From contig CM119264.1 of NCBI GenBank assembly GCA_051294375.1, positions 22,324,709-22,388,708 on the forward strand: a stretch of DNA of 64,000 bases. The letters are read 5' to 3'. The notes beneath the pieces were generated by a model. That model was given only the letters and a program-made list of their open reading frames with translations, was not told the DNA's origin and did no database searches. A program made the position numbers and the translations under genes. Position 1 is the stretch's first letter, and every line of letters starts with the position of its first letter. This stretch comes from Paraspadella gotoi. Lineage: Eukaryota > Chaetognatha. Shown in pieces: positions 25,701 to 37,600 of the stretch.

Positions 25701-28700
25701 CTGAGGTTTTTGAACTTGAGTTACAGTTTGCTCAGGTTTTCCATAAATACTTTCTTTCAAAACATTTAACTTCACTTTTAACATAGTGAGAATATCATTT
25801 TGAACATCATCCAAGTCATCTTCAGTAAGGATTTCTAGTAATAATTAGTAATACAAAATAATCATGAATGAGCATATATGCATAACGGTCTCTTGTCATT
25901 GCTAAATACCTTCACTATCCAAGATTCCATCACCATCATCGTCATAATCTAAATAATCAGGTATTCCATCTTTGTCAGAGTCAACCTGTTTCCAATCTAG
26001 GATTCCGTCACCATCAGCGTCCTCATCTAAATGATCTGGAATCCCATCGTTGTCGGAATCTTTCTTAAGCCAATCCGGCATTCCATCTCCATCTAGATCA
26101 TCATCAAGATAGTCTGGAATCCCATCTTTATCTGAGTCTTTATATTTGCCTTTTATTCCATCATCAAGATAATCAGGAATTCCATCATTATCACTATCTA
26201 TTTCCTGCCAATCTGGAATTCCATCACCATCATCATCATCATCTAAGTAATCAGGGATTCCATCCCCATCAGAATCTTTTTCTAGAATATCTTGAACACC
26301 ATTACCATCTTTGTCACTGTCTAAATGATCGGGAATGCCATCACCATCTGTATCTTTTAGAAAAACCTTATCTTTAGATGCTATTTTAGAAAATATATCC
26401 TTAATACCATCTCCGTTAGCATCATCATCAAGATAATCTGGGATTTTGTCCCCATCGGTATCTATCTCTTTCCAATCAGGAATTCCATCATTATCATCGT
26501 CAGGATCATTCTCATCGGGTATACCGTCTCCATCATCATCCTCATCATATATGTCAGGAATACCATCCCCATCAGTATCAATCAAAAAACAATCTTGATC
26601 ATCTTCATCTTTAATTCCATCTCCATCATCATCATCATCAAATATGTCTGGAATCCCATCTCCATCTGTATCTATTTCTTTCCAGTCTGGAATACCATCA
26701 TTATCATCATCATCGTCTAAATAATCGGGTATACCATCAGCATCAGTATCAATTTCTTTCCAATCTGGTATGCCATTATCATTTGTATCATCATCTATAT
26801 CGTCAGGTATTTTATCTTTATCATTATCTACTTTTTTAACAAAAAGTCCGCCCTCACTGTTATCCAAATAATTCGGAATGCCATCCTGGTCAGTATCTAT
26901 TTCTTGCCAGTCAGGGATTCCATCATTATCATCATCCTCATCTAAATAATCGGGTATTCCATCCTGATCTGAATCTATTTCCTGCCAATCAGGAATCCCA
27001 TCATTGTCATCATCATGATCTAAATAATCTATTATTCCATCATTGTCTGAATCCTTCTCCTTCCAATCTGGTATTCCATCTCCATCATCATCTGAATCTA
27101 TTCATTAGAAAATTGTAAGACATTTATCTAAAATTATACTACAACCAAGAGAATTAAAGAGAACTTATTTTATCAAATATACACCTTTGTTATCAGGTAT
27201 TCCGTCATTATCATCATCATCATCTAAATGGTCCGGAATGCCATCTCCATCACTATCAATTTCAGCTTGATCCATGATTAAATTTCCATTTGAATCATCA
27301 TCTTTCCAATCTGGTACTCCATCGTTATCATCATCTAAATCCAGATAGTCAGGAATGCCATCTTTATCTGAATCTTTTTCGTTAATATCCAAAATACCGT
27401 TTCCATTGTCATCATCATCTTAGACATCAGTATTTAAAACAGAGTTATTCAAATTTATGATATTTACACTAATAATGCTTTCATTTTTATACAAATTTAA
27501 ACATACCTAAATAATCTGGTTTTCCATCATTGTCGTCATCATAATCTAAATAGTCAGGAATGCCATCTTTATCTGAATCTATTTCTAGATTATCAGGAAT
27601 ACCATTTCCATTGTCATCATCATCTTTCAAAAGAAAGTTTATTAACTTGAATTTGATAAAGAATGAATTTCTTAAATATTATTTTCTTTCTGTTTTCTAC
27701 TAGTACATCAAGAAAAAGCTTAATATTTGGAAACTTAATATAAATATTTAATTCTCATTACATTACTAAGTTTACCATGTTCATCAGGTATTCCATCATT
27801 ATCATCATCATCATCCAAATGGTCAGGTATTCCATCACCATCACTATCAACTTCGTATTTATCTAAAATTCCATTTCCATCAATGTCACCGTCTTTTGTT
27901 ATTACCATGAGTGAAACATATTTAAATGAAGGTGAAAATGGAAAATAAAAAAATAATTAGAGAAAGAGAAATTAGTTAACTACAACCAAAATTAAATTGG
28001 ATCAGTTAGTAGCAAATACCTTTGTGATCAGGAATTCCATCATTGTCATCGTCATCATCTTTGTCATCAGGTATTCCATCACCATCACTATCTTTGCTTG
28101 ATGAAAAGATACTTTTTATTTTCCCAACAATTGAATTAACTTTTTCATCTGAAAAATTACATATTGATTGTACCAATTTTATAAATATAAAATGATTTTT
28201 GATTAACATTGTTTCATTTAATATATTATTACCTATGAAATCAAGGATTCCATCATTATCATCATCGTCGTCAAGATAATCTGGAACTCCATCTCCATCT
28301 GTATCCACTTCATTTTTATCCATAGTTCCATCATTGTTATCATCAGGATCTTTATATATAAAAATTAAAAATATAAAAATTTTGAAAATTACAAATTATT
28401 TTAACTTAAAAAAATTTTAATCTCACCTTCATCATCTGGAATGCCATCCTGGTCATCATCATTGTCAAGGTAATCTGCAATTCCATCACCGTCTGTATCG
28501 AGCTCTTTAACATCGGGGATACCATTCCCATTGTCATCCGGATCTATTCAAACAGTTTTACAATTATACATCCCATAGAGTCAACTTAGAATCTTTAAAG
28601 TAATCTCATCTAGAGCCTTTATCACAATAGTACGTTTTAGACCTGTTAGATGTTAATAAATTTGTGATATAAAAATTTGACACTCCAAATAGGTAATACA

Positions 28701-30931
28701 TATTACAAAAGATGTGAATGATATCAACAATTAGATTTATCCTAATACGATATCATTCAAAACTATTCTTACATCATTTACCTAATATTTTTAATTATTT
28801 TTTTTAAATTTTTTATTAGAAAGATAAACGTTTATTGACAATTTTACAAAACAACCTCAAATTTTCAGCGAAAATTTCAATAACAGATTTTTAAATTAAT
28901 TTTAATAAGTTTTATATAGTTCATCAATTTTCATTAATTAATTTGCTTGTAAAATGTTTTCATATTTTATAGAAAATTTTAAGTTATCCAGTGAATATAT
29001 GTAGAGGTCATAGGAATTAAAATAATGTGTTGACGTAATATCACTAGGAACAATAATCTAATTATTTCCTGGCTTGTTCAAAAAACCATATACTGTTTTT
29101 GATTATATGAGTGTCGAATTTTTAAAAGGGATATTCACTTCACCCTGGTGGAGAATGCACACAGAAAACTTGAAGAAAAAAGTAAAACTTACCTTTTGAG
29201 TCGGGCACGCCGTCATTGTCGTCATCGTCATCTAAAAGAAATTTTCATTAGATAAAGAATTAACGATCAGACTGAGATAGCAGCTTTTATAATAATTATT
29301 TACTATGTATAACATATATTGGTTGTGCCAATTTCATATGTAATATAAACGGTGAGAGAGTCTTGATTAAAATCTTGTAGAAAGCAAGATTGCTTATATT
29401 AAAAGAATGGATAATTTTTATATTGGTTGTAAAAATTTTTAATATCTTTATAAGAGAAAACGATTTGTGCAAGATGAATTGTGATGCTTTCGTGTCAAGT
29501 ACGAAGAAAGAAGAAAATCACATTCTTAGACATATGTTAAAAAGAGGGATCTAAATCCCTAAACGTTTTCATTTTCTGACATATTAAATTTCTATTCTAA
29601 TACAATAATATATACAATAAAAGATAATCGAAGCACCTCGTGAATTATTTGCAAATTTTTTTTTTCTATTTTCTAATTTACTAATCAATTACGGTATTAA
29701 TCCATTGATTCGTTTTCTTCCAAAAACTGAAACATAAAATTGCTTACCGATCGCGTCGGGAATTCCATCTCCGTCTGAATCGACGTCGACGTCGATGCCA
29801 CGATCCTCCGCCTCTTCCGTTTCTATGGCAACGATGATGTCGTCGGTGATGTCATCGATCTCGCGTTTGATCGACTGCGGAATGATGAGATGACAATATG
29901 ACGAGTCAACTTACGATCTATAAATCATTCGTTATCATTAGAAACGAAACGAACACGCATCGAAATGTCACGAAAATTTGAAATTCAAATTTCAAAATCA
30001 AATCAAACATTGAACAATGGTCCCCTTTCGAAGTACGACTCACGTTGACGATCCCTTCCTTGAGCTCGAGCAAATCCCTCTCGTCGGCGACCTCGTTGTC
30101 GGCGTCCTTAGTCTCCTTGGGCTCGGGAATGTCGTCGTCGTCGTCGTCGGTATCGTTGCTGTCGATGTCGTCGTCGGCGTCGTTGAGCTCAATGTCTATC
30201 TCCTGCAAGGCCGCCTTCAACTCGTCCACGATCTCGTCCTCGATCGCCTCCAACTCCCGGTCTTGGATGATCAAGTCTAAGAGGGGAGAGAGAGAGAGAG
30301 GGAGGGAGGAGCGTAGGGTTTGGGTTCGATCGAAATTTAGGTGTCTTAACATTATACTCATTTTTTGTCTGAAAATTAGCTTGAGTTGCGAAAAATAAAC
30401 GAGATTCGAACTGTTTATTTTTTAAACAATTTTTTTTTTAAATTCTCCTACGAAAGATCATCATTTCTTTTAACTAGTATGTAACACAGATTTGTAACGT
30501 TTATAATATTTAAACCTTACCTTTATCTTTGAGCGCGACACTTCCGGACGATGAAGCGTGTTTGTGGCGGCCATGAGACGTCGCGAGGTGGGACGCACGA
30601 GACTGTCAATGTCAAAGCTAAAGAATAAATGGGATTTTTATTTGCAAATTCGTTTAGAGACATCAGCTACTTTTATACAACTTTAAATTCTCATCTTGAA
30701 AAGTTAGGGACTGAGAAGAATTTCTACTATGTAGAAGTTAGATACACTCTTTCCAAGAAAATTACCTTTGGGCTTACCTAAATTATAATTTACGTAAATA
30801 CTATGAAGTAGTGAGATAACACTGTATGTTCAAACTTTGTAATTGGTTACATCGTGTTCCTCAATCATCATCCTTCAGTTGATCGTCGTCATACTCATCA
30901 TCATTATGATCTACATCAACATCATCTTTAG

Positions 30932-30962
<31 letters not shown>

Positions 30963-31985
30963 AACATCAACAACGGCAACTTCATGACAGAGTTCACTGG
31001 TTGCACCTGAGGTCGTCGTCAATTGTGGGAATGAAAGGAGGAATAGTAACTCCCTACTCTTGCAAAGGGGTTGCAATATCTGAAAAAAATATATGTTTAT
31101 AACTAATAATTTTCATTATACATTTTACCGTGGTCAAAATTAGTTGAGTTTGCTTCATGAGGTAAAAGTATATCCGAAAATATCACAACCGAATATAATT
31201 ATTCCAACTCAGTGTTTTATTTTGCAAAAAGGTTCATAAAGGCTTCATAAATTGAAAGCGTTATCTTTCCTACCTCTTTTTCCCAAATTTACTCATTAAT
31301 AAAAAAAAGTTGCTCCCCAAAACAGGAAACCCCCCTCTTTAAAAAAAAACAACAAAATCAAATAAAAAAAAAAACTTTTCCCCTCAGTTATCCCGATGAA
31401 ACTTTTTTCTTTGAAACCAAGGTCGACGATCGAAGATCGAAAATGATCGGATTCGAAATCCAAGGATTTTTTCTTTTTCTTTCTTTTTTTTAACTTTCGT
31501 CAGATTTTTAGATTTTTGAAAGATTTTAAATGAAGAGTGTTCTTTTCGAGGAGAGCCTTATCTCGATCCCAGCTAGAAAATTATATATTTAATTATAAAG
31601 AAGACTTTTTACTTATACTATGAACCCTCGTCATATATTGTGCTTGTAAAAAGCATGCTCTAATTGCCTTATGCAGCCGACCGCCCCCCTTCAGCCCCCG
31701 AATTTAAAAATCATAAAAAATATTAGCAACAACAGTTGTAGTTTTTAATTTGTCTTCACCAGAGACTATGATAATTTAACTTGGAAGAAAATCATATCCA
31801 AAAATGTTTCATGTATAAAACCACAATTGACCGTCATAAAAATTACTACAAATTCAATTACAATAACGCGACGACGACGACGACGACGACGACAGCAACA
31901 GCAATAACTTACCGACGAGCAACAGGGCGGCGACGAGAAGCGACGCCCAAATCTTCGGCGTCGATTTCCCTCGCGTCCACGCCAT
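16649..31985 (-). CDS. Secreted Asp-rich protein of TSP type-3-like calcium-binding repeats (about 45 exons)
   Basis: Predicted secreted protein of about 1,750 residues, mostly DDDGDGIPD / [10 protein letters not shown] units like thrombospondin type-3 repeats, which bind calcium with Asp side chains. Minus-strand exons in order: 31913-31985 (signal peptide, core [12 protein letters not shown]), 30915-31006 (least certain), 30521-30602, 30044-30276, 29748-29874, 29193-29231, 28427-28543, 28233-28349, 28020-28148, 27776-27892, 27507-27623, 27185-27418, 25910-27097, 25695-25834, 25480-25624, 24735-24773, seven from 24582 to 22735, seven from 22671 to 21052, then 20919-20993, 20804-20845, eleven of 39 nt down to 17767, 17256-17303 and one of two terminal exons. 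Nearly every boundary is phase 1. The N-terminal part (30044-30276) is acidic and helical ([20 protein letters not shown]). Function is not established; an extracellular calcium-binding or matrix role is inference. Confidence 0.85.
17082..17179 (-). CDS. Alternative terminal exon A (cationic)
   Basis: Acceptor GGTACAG then 98 nt to a TAA at 17082-17084, in frame with the phase-1 donor at 17256. It encodes a strongly basic amphipathic tail that includes [16 protein letters not shown]. No internal donor leads in frame to exon B, so the two appear mutually exclusive. Confidence 0.6.
17767..20845 (-). repeat. Array of single-unit 39-nt exons
   Basis: Exons of exactly 39 nt at 20682-20720, 20334-20372, 20224-20262, 18793-18831, 18683-18721, 18324-18362, 18202-18240, 18091-18129, 17982-18020, 17880-17918 and 17767-17805, plus a 42-nt one at 20804-20845. 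Each carries one 13-residue unit such as [11 protein letters not shown]. Two further 39-nt exons lie at 29193-29231 and 24735-24773. Confidence 0.88.
19560..20150 (+). repeat. AT-rich MITE-like element in TSP3-gene intron
   Basis: Shares long phrases with 2220-3370 (inverted) and with the right half of 11717-12329 (for example around AAAAAAGAATTATACTTT and CAACTTTTTGCAAG). It lies in the 1.4-kb intron 18832-20223. The same intron holds a small duplication: GTGCAAGTGAAGATGTAGTGGGTGCAG-like sequence at about 19165-19195 and 19440-19470. Confidence 0.55.
21052..24582 (-). repeat. Tandem array of 117-nt exons (three 13-residue units each)
   Basis: Exons 24466-24582, 24193-24309, 24010-24126, 23729-23845, 23240-23356, 23048-23164, 22555-22671, 22347-22463, 22172-22288, 21981-22096 (about 117 nt), 21802-21918, 21237-21353 and 21052-21168, plus an 81-nt one at 22735-22815. 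Most encode the same plan, [20 protein letters not shown] followed by a third unit ending DDQEG or DEHEG. Their similarity at DNA level indicates recent exon duplication with 60-450-bp introns. Confidence 0.9.
21612..21690 (+). repeat. tRNA-like (possible SINE head)
   Basis: In a 448-bp intron. The block GGCTTATGG...CATAACGCC has near-complementary ends and a GGTTATGAGTCCC motif resembling a pol III B box. It is weak, with no clear anticodon arm. Confidence 0.25.
25480..25834 (-). CDS. Non-repetitive helical segment with EF-hand-like loop
   Basis: Exons 25695-25834 and 25480-25624 interrupt the repeat arrays. They encode a helical segment ([20 protein letters not shown]) and then [17 protein letters not shown], which fits an EF-hand-like calcium loop flanked by helix. 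These are the only exons of the central gene whose shared boundary is phase 0. Part of the gene above. Confidence 0.7.
25910..27097 (-). CDS. Giant 1,188-nt exon of the TSP3-repeat gene
   Basis: A single 396-codon exon, phase 1-1, encoding alternating units of the kinds [22 protein letters not shown] and [12 protein letters not shown]. Unlike the near-identical 117-nt exons, its units have diverged and carry W and Y at fixed places (PDWKEID, PDYLD). It probably arose by fusion of smaller exons through intron loss, or by internal expansion. Confidence 0.9.
31913..31985 (-). CDS. Signal-peptide exon of the TSP3-repeat gene
   Basis: ATG at 31985 opens M-A-W-T-R-G-K followed by a hydrophobic core and a GTAAGT donor in phase 1, matching the phase-1 chain of the following exons. 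Part of the gene above. Confidence 0.75.
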
Positions 31986-34649
31986 TTTGAATCGAGAGGC
32001 GAGACTGGAATTAATAGGAAAGTTATTCTTTAATTTTTATAGAAATAAAAGAAATTTATAACCAACGGTAATGAGGACGGAATATTTTTCTTATAACTAA
32101 TGGAAGTTTATGAAAGTTTGTGTGACTGTTTTTTTGTAGTGGCGCGGTACCCATATCATAAAAGTTGTAGAATATTAGTTTAAATTAATATTTAAAAAAA
32201 GGACCGCATGAACATGTCGCAAATCGTGGTTCTAATCGATCCGATCAAAAGGGGATTAAGTGAAATTAACTCTTTCGAACCTAAAACTCAATCTCGAATT
32301 TTTACGATGTTATTTCGAGGTGAATAAAAAAAGAGTTTTTCACAAATTAACCATGAGGCGAAAAGGCAACTGCCGGTGATTGATTGATTGCAATGAGGCT
32401 TTTTGGTCGATGATGTATCCGCCTAAAAATCGATCCAAAACGATAATAATAACGAGAGAGAAAAAAAAAGTTCGGTTTCCTTCACTTTCGATTTGAAACT
32501 GAAAATTCAAGCATGACGATTCAAAAGAAAAAAAAAGACATTGCCACTCATATTAATCCTGGAAAATATATAAGCGAATTCTTTATCTTCATTTATAACA
32601 AAACAAGAAAGCGTATGTTTCCTTTCATTAAGAAAAAAATTGGTTTTGACTTTTTGAAACTGTTTTGTTTCCGTTTTTTTTTTAAGTCGTTTATCTTTTT
32701 CGAAAACATGATCAGCATGGTTTAAAAAATGTTTTCAAACATTGGATCGATTAAGTTCGGAGGGAAAATGACGTTAGCATCAGTAAAAACGTCCGAAAAA
32801 CTGAAAGTCGGTGGGTGGTCAAATAACAATTTAGGCTGAAATCAATCTATAATTATGTTTGAAGGTATAACAGCAAAGAAACTTATGGAACTTGGCGTAC
32901 GGATTGAAATAGAAAGCTAATCTGAAGACTTATTGAGATTTTGGACTTCGATACTGATATCTTCTTTGTGATTTGCTAGGTTGGAAGGCGGGTTCAGAAT
33001 AAATATCTCACTATCCAAGTACTAACGAGGAGAAGCTGAGTGTTGAATTCGGTATTGGCTGATTAGTTATTCGCGAAATTTAAAGCAGTTAATACATTAA
33101 TATTGTTTGTTTTTAAATCCTCCGATAGGAAGCAAAGAAACATAGATTCTCACAATATGATTTCTTTGTATCGAATAATATCTAAAGATGGGTACTTGGT
33201 TATAACTACTTGATGAAAAAAAAATCGAAGTATTTTATCACATTTGCTTTCGTCAAAAAAGAAAGGGCCCAACAGTTAAAGAGACGGACGACAACAAGTG
33301 GGACGGCTTAACAACAACAACAACAATAGCAACGACAATGAGAAAACGTCAAGACTCACCGATCTACTTAATCTCCTTCCCCGCTTTCGCGGTCTTCGTC
33401 GTCGTCGTTAATATTTCCTTCACGCGAAGAAAGAATCGTCCATTCGTCGCCGAATCTCGTCCGAGAAAAAAAAAAACAAAGGAACAATTCGTCGTCCCTC
33501 GTTTCCGCCAGGCGTCTCTTTTCCCGTAACCGGGCGTCGGATCTCAGGAAAAAGCCAAAGCCGATCTCTCTTTCTCTCCGCCCCTTCTTGTCCGATCGGG
33601 GGGCGATGGTGTTGTCCGATCCGTTGTCGGGCGCCCCTCGAGGATGCGGGGCGTCGTCTTCGTCGTCGTCGTCGTCGTCGTCGTCGCGGGCGCCCGTGGG
33701 GAGATGGTCGTCGACGTCGTCGTCGTCGTCGTCTTCATCGATCTTCGATCCATGAAACAACAACTACCTCGTTATTTGCGGCTTCGTTTTTGAGAATCTA
33801 GAGCGTAACGCTCTTCTCCGTTTATCGAGTTGTAATTTACAAGCGATTGTCGGATCGAAAAAATGAAAAAAGGCCGGCGAGAAGCGAGCGTTTTCGACCT
33901 GTTGTGCGGGATGCGCGAATGAGATTGAAAATGTGAGAGAGAGAGTGAGAAAGAGAGAGAGAAAAAAAGGAATGACAATGAATGAAAATAATCATCCTGG
34001 TTTTGCGAATTATTTCTCCTATAAAATTTAAATGCTTTTGCATTATGTCGTAATTTTTTTTTTCCTTTTTTCTTTCGCTTTTTTATCTTCCTTCTTTCAT
34101 TGATTTTTGACCTAACTTTTGATATTGATATTGATTAGAAAAACTAACATTTTCGACTATAATTTTTTTTTAAATAAGCTGATTGAAGCTAAGCTCGTGT
34201 TACTCATCCACGACTAACTTTTTCAGAGGCCCTGCGAATTTTCAGTTCATGTCCTTGGGAACGATCGATGGTGCATCTTAGATAAGTCGATCGCTGACTG
34301 AATTTAAATCTTTTGTTTTGTATCGATTCGACGCTAAAAAAAAGAGCACTCATTCGGTGAATTTTTATGAAAATATTTTTATTTTAAAATTTTTATCTTT
34401 TATAATTAATGATTTAACAAGCGATATTCGGCTGAAAATATAAATTAAAAATCATTAACAAATAGACGGTCAATGCAAAGTCCTTAAAATAAACATATTT
34501 TTTAAAATTTACAAAACATCTTAATTTTAACCGAAGACGATGGGCGAGAGAGGGAGACAAAGGGATACACAAACGCACATTTATCATCAAAGCGAAAAGA
34601 ATCAAGTTATAAACGTTCGATGATTTAAAACGCGTAAAAACGAAAGTCC
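31986..34649. other. Intergenic region without a clear gene
   Basis: Upstream of the TSP3-repeat gene and downstream of ODAD2. CGA trinucleotides occur at 31868-31893 and GTC runs at 33655-33735. Otherwise AT-rich, nothing recognised apart from the doubtful reading frame at 33368-33763. Confidence 0.5.
33368..33763 (-). CDS. Doubtful Asp-rich reading frame
   Basis: 131-codon open frame with two poly-Asp runs made by GAC trinucleotide tracts, then a basic stretch. No homolog, signal peptide or splice support is seen. It may be only a trinucleotide-repeat artefact in a 5' region, so confidence is low. Confidence 0.15.
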   Translation of the reverse strand: MLFHGSKIDEDDDDDDVDDHLPTGARDDDDDDDDEDDAPHPRGAPDNGSDNTIAPRSDKKGRREREIGFGFFLRSDARLREKRRLAETRDDELFLCFFFSRTRFGDEWTILSSREGNINDDDEDRESGEGD

Positions 34650-37600
34650 TCAGCCGTATCTTGCTTTCTCGTTGGCTAAGGCCAGTCGACGGATGTTCCC
34701 GATGCAACCGGCTGCAGCTTCTTGCAACACTTCGTCCTGGGATCCGACCATCCGAAGGAGCAGCTGGGGAAGAGGGTCGTTGAGGGGAGATTTGAGAGTG
34801 GAAGATGATAATGGTAATATGAGGATGAGTATGACGATGGCTGACAATCATCATTAAAGATCCGATACTCAAAACGCCCCAAGCTTAAAACATTGATTTC
34901 GATTCAATTTCAAACGCTCTCTGATTTATGTTCTAGTAGTTACTAAACTTTTTGTTAAAATTGCTAAATTTTTTTTCAAAGAGAGTTCCAAGATTCGCCC
35001 CAAGAGGCAGAAACCGCAAAACGCCGTCCAAATTACCTTGACGACGCCGGCCTCGTGCATGGTGATGCAATTGTTAGCGTCGCGAGAGAGTTGGTGCAGC
35101 GCCAGCGCCGTGGCGCGGTGCACGTTGGGGTTCTCGCTTCCCAGATACTGCACTAGTGGAGCCACGGCGTCTTCGCGGCCGAAGGCAACGCGGTTGTTGC
35201 CCCAGGAGCAGCACCGGGCGATCGCCTCCGCGAGGTGGTGGCGAAGTCGGTCGTCGTTCTGAGGGGGGGGGAGGGGGAGTGGGAGGGGTTGGAGGAAGGA
35301 AGAATAGTTTAAAAATGAAAAGGACGGAAGAGTAAAAATAGAGGGAGGCGGATGGAGAAAAGAGAAAAGAGAAAAGAGGATCAAAATTAGAAAAGGAAAT
35401 GATGAAATGTAAGATGAAGGTTTTTCAGATGGCCAGTCTGCTTGATGTTTAACAGCCGTCTGACGGTTTTTACAATTTATGTAGTAATTAACTGTTAAAA
35501 CTCTTCCCTATAATTTGGTATTTTTTGATCAAGCTCCCTCCCGGAGCCGAACAATTCGGAGTCAATAACCTTAGTTTCTGACGGTCCCTTTCAATAAAAA
35601 TATCTGCCCGAGTTTAAACAAAAGATCCGAACCTATTGTGGCGTTTCCCCTAGCGTTAACTCAAAGAAACTATAGAAACAAAATTTACACGTAACTACAT
35701 AATGAACAATCGAAAATTTATTTTAGCAATTTAATAATTTAATAGCAAAATAGGGATAAATTTAGCTTTTAGTAAATGAGTTATTATTGACTAAATGAGA
35801 AACATCGTTAAAAAAATTAGCCCCATGTAAATGAATTTATGTATTTATGTACGTATGTTTTTACGAAGGGAAACAAATATGACCGTCCACCATATATGAT
35901 AAAAGCACAGTTCACCCAACAGCTCTAAGCCGACACCCCGAGTCTTCACCCTTTCAACGTCAGCAAATGCACCCTCTTGACGAAGGTCGTCAACCCCAAT
36001 CCCCTCCAGACTTCGTCCAACGCGTCCGTTGCCTCCAAAAACTCCACCTTGAAATCTGAGCCGAAGAGTGCTTCAATCTCCTCGTCCCTGAAGGATCAAA
36101 AATATGTTTATTGACACGGATAACAGATTATTAATAGTTATTTATAAAAAAATATTCTTTAAAAGTTTGTTTTTAAATGTATAAGAAAAAAAAATATTAC
36201 ACGATGGGATGAGGATCCCCTCGATACTCGTTCTCGTCATAGGCGGGCGAATCGAGCAGCACCCGCCCGTCGCCGCGAAGTACGCGCCGCAGCGTTTCCA
36301 CGTAGCGACGCCGGTCGCCGACGTTGACGGCCGAGAGGGCGTCACGGTCCCAAACGGCGTCGACGGCGCCACCAAGCGCCGCAGTAGTGATGGCGAAGAA
36401 GTCTCCCTGAAGGACGCGGAATCGATCGTCGGAGGCGGTGAAGACGCGAAAGTCGCCCATCGCGGAAGGAGGGGGAAGAGGGAAGGGAAGTTCGCTGCGG
36501 ACGAAGGGGAGGAAAGGAAAGTAATGTGGTGAAAAGGTTGAGTTGTGACGGATCGGAAAACGGACTCAAAAACAAGGTTATCCAAAAGCGCCACCATTAG
36601 ATCCCACCTAAGAATTAACGTCGAACAAAATACAAACGCCACCGGACTCACCCGAAGAGCTCCTCGACGACGTTCAAGCACCACTCCACGCCCACCACGT
36701 CAACCCCGGCGTCGAAGAGCCACTTCAGATCGCGGGACTTTCCGCAGAGGGGCACGAGAACACGGGGTCGTCGCGAAATGGATTGAAGCGGGCCGACGGG
36801 AATCGAGTGACTCGACTCGGGATGAACCGGTTCGTCGGAGGCAGAATCGAGTGGCGACGTCGAACTGTACGACGATTCTCCCGAATTCGTCGCGAGTTCC
36901 GATGACGAAGCAGACGATTTTGCGGAAGAATTCGACGACTCGATCCCCTCGTCCTCTTCCTTGTCTTTGTCGACCCGGTCCACCAACCGACGAAAGTGCC
37001 TGACCAGGAAAGGGTTGGGGTGCTCCAGCGTCCAGCCCGTCTTGTTAAACTCCCACCGGTCGCTCCAGTCGTCGAGAGTGTTGAAGTACTTGAAGTCCTC
37101 CACGTCCTCGGCCGTCTTTTGACGAGGGCGTGGCGCGGTTGGCGACGTCTTCGTCATAGCGTAACGCGAGGCGAAGATCCAGAGGGCGTTTGAAGATTTG
37201 AAGGTAAAGCGGGAAAAAGTTTTCCGCGGGCGGATTTGAACGGGTTTTTTACTTTTTTGCTTTCTGGTCGAGATTTTCTGGTCGATATTTATCCTAAATA
37301 AAAATAATTNNNNNNNNNNCGAGTTTTTCTGGTCGATATTTATTCTAAATAAAAATAATTTATTTAATTTTTAATTTCTAATTCAGGTGATTAAGATTAC
37401 TTAAGTAAAATTTGTACGACTATTGAGAAACAAAATTTTGAATACTTAACCTAAATTTATTTGTATAGAAAAACAATATGGATGTAGTCTTTGAGAAGGA
37501 AGTTGAAAAATTCGTTCGAAGTTTATTCACCTTTCAAGTTTTGTTCTTCCTTCTATCGGATGAAAATCTTTTTCTTTTTTTTTTTTTTTTACGTTTTTTT

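Noticed and set aside
31862-31895. CGA trinucleotide run beside the signal-peptide exon as part of coding sequence
   Set aside because: It lies past a good GTAAGT donor, in the intron.
16649-31985. CRISPR-like interpretation of the regularly spaced near-identical units
   Set aside because: The repeats are coding, spaced by introns with splice signals, and the spacer lengths vary widely; the genome is eukaryotic.
36209-36532. 107-codon plus frame and other long frames over the methyltransferase exons
   Set aside because: Antisense shadows of the GC-rich TPMT-like exons.
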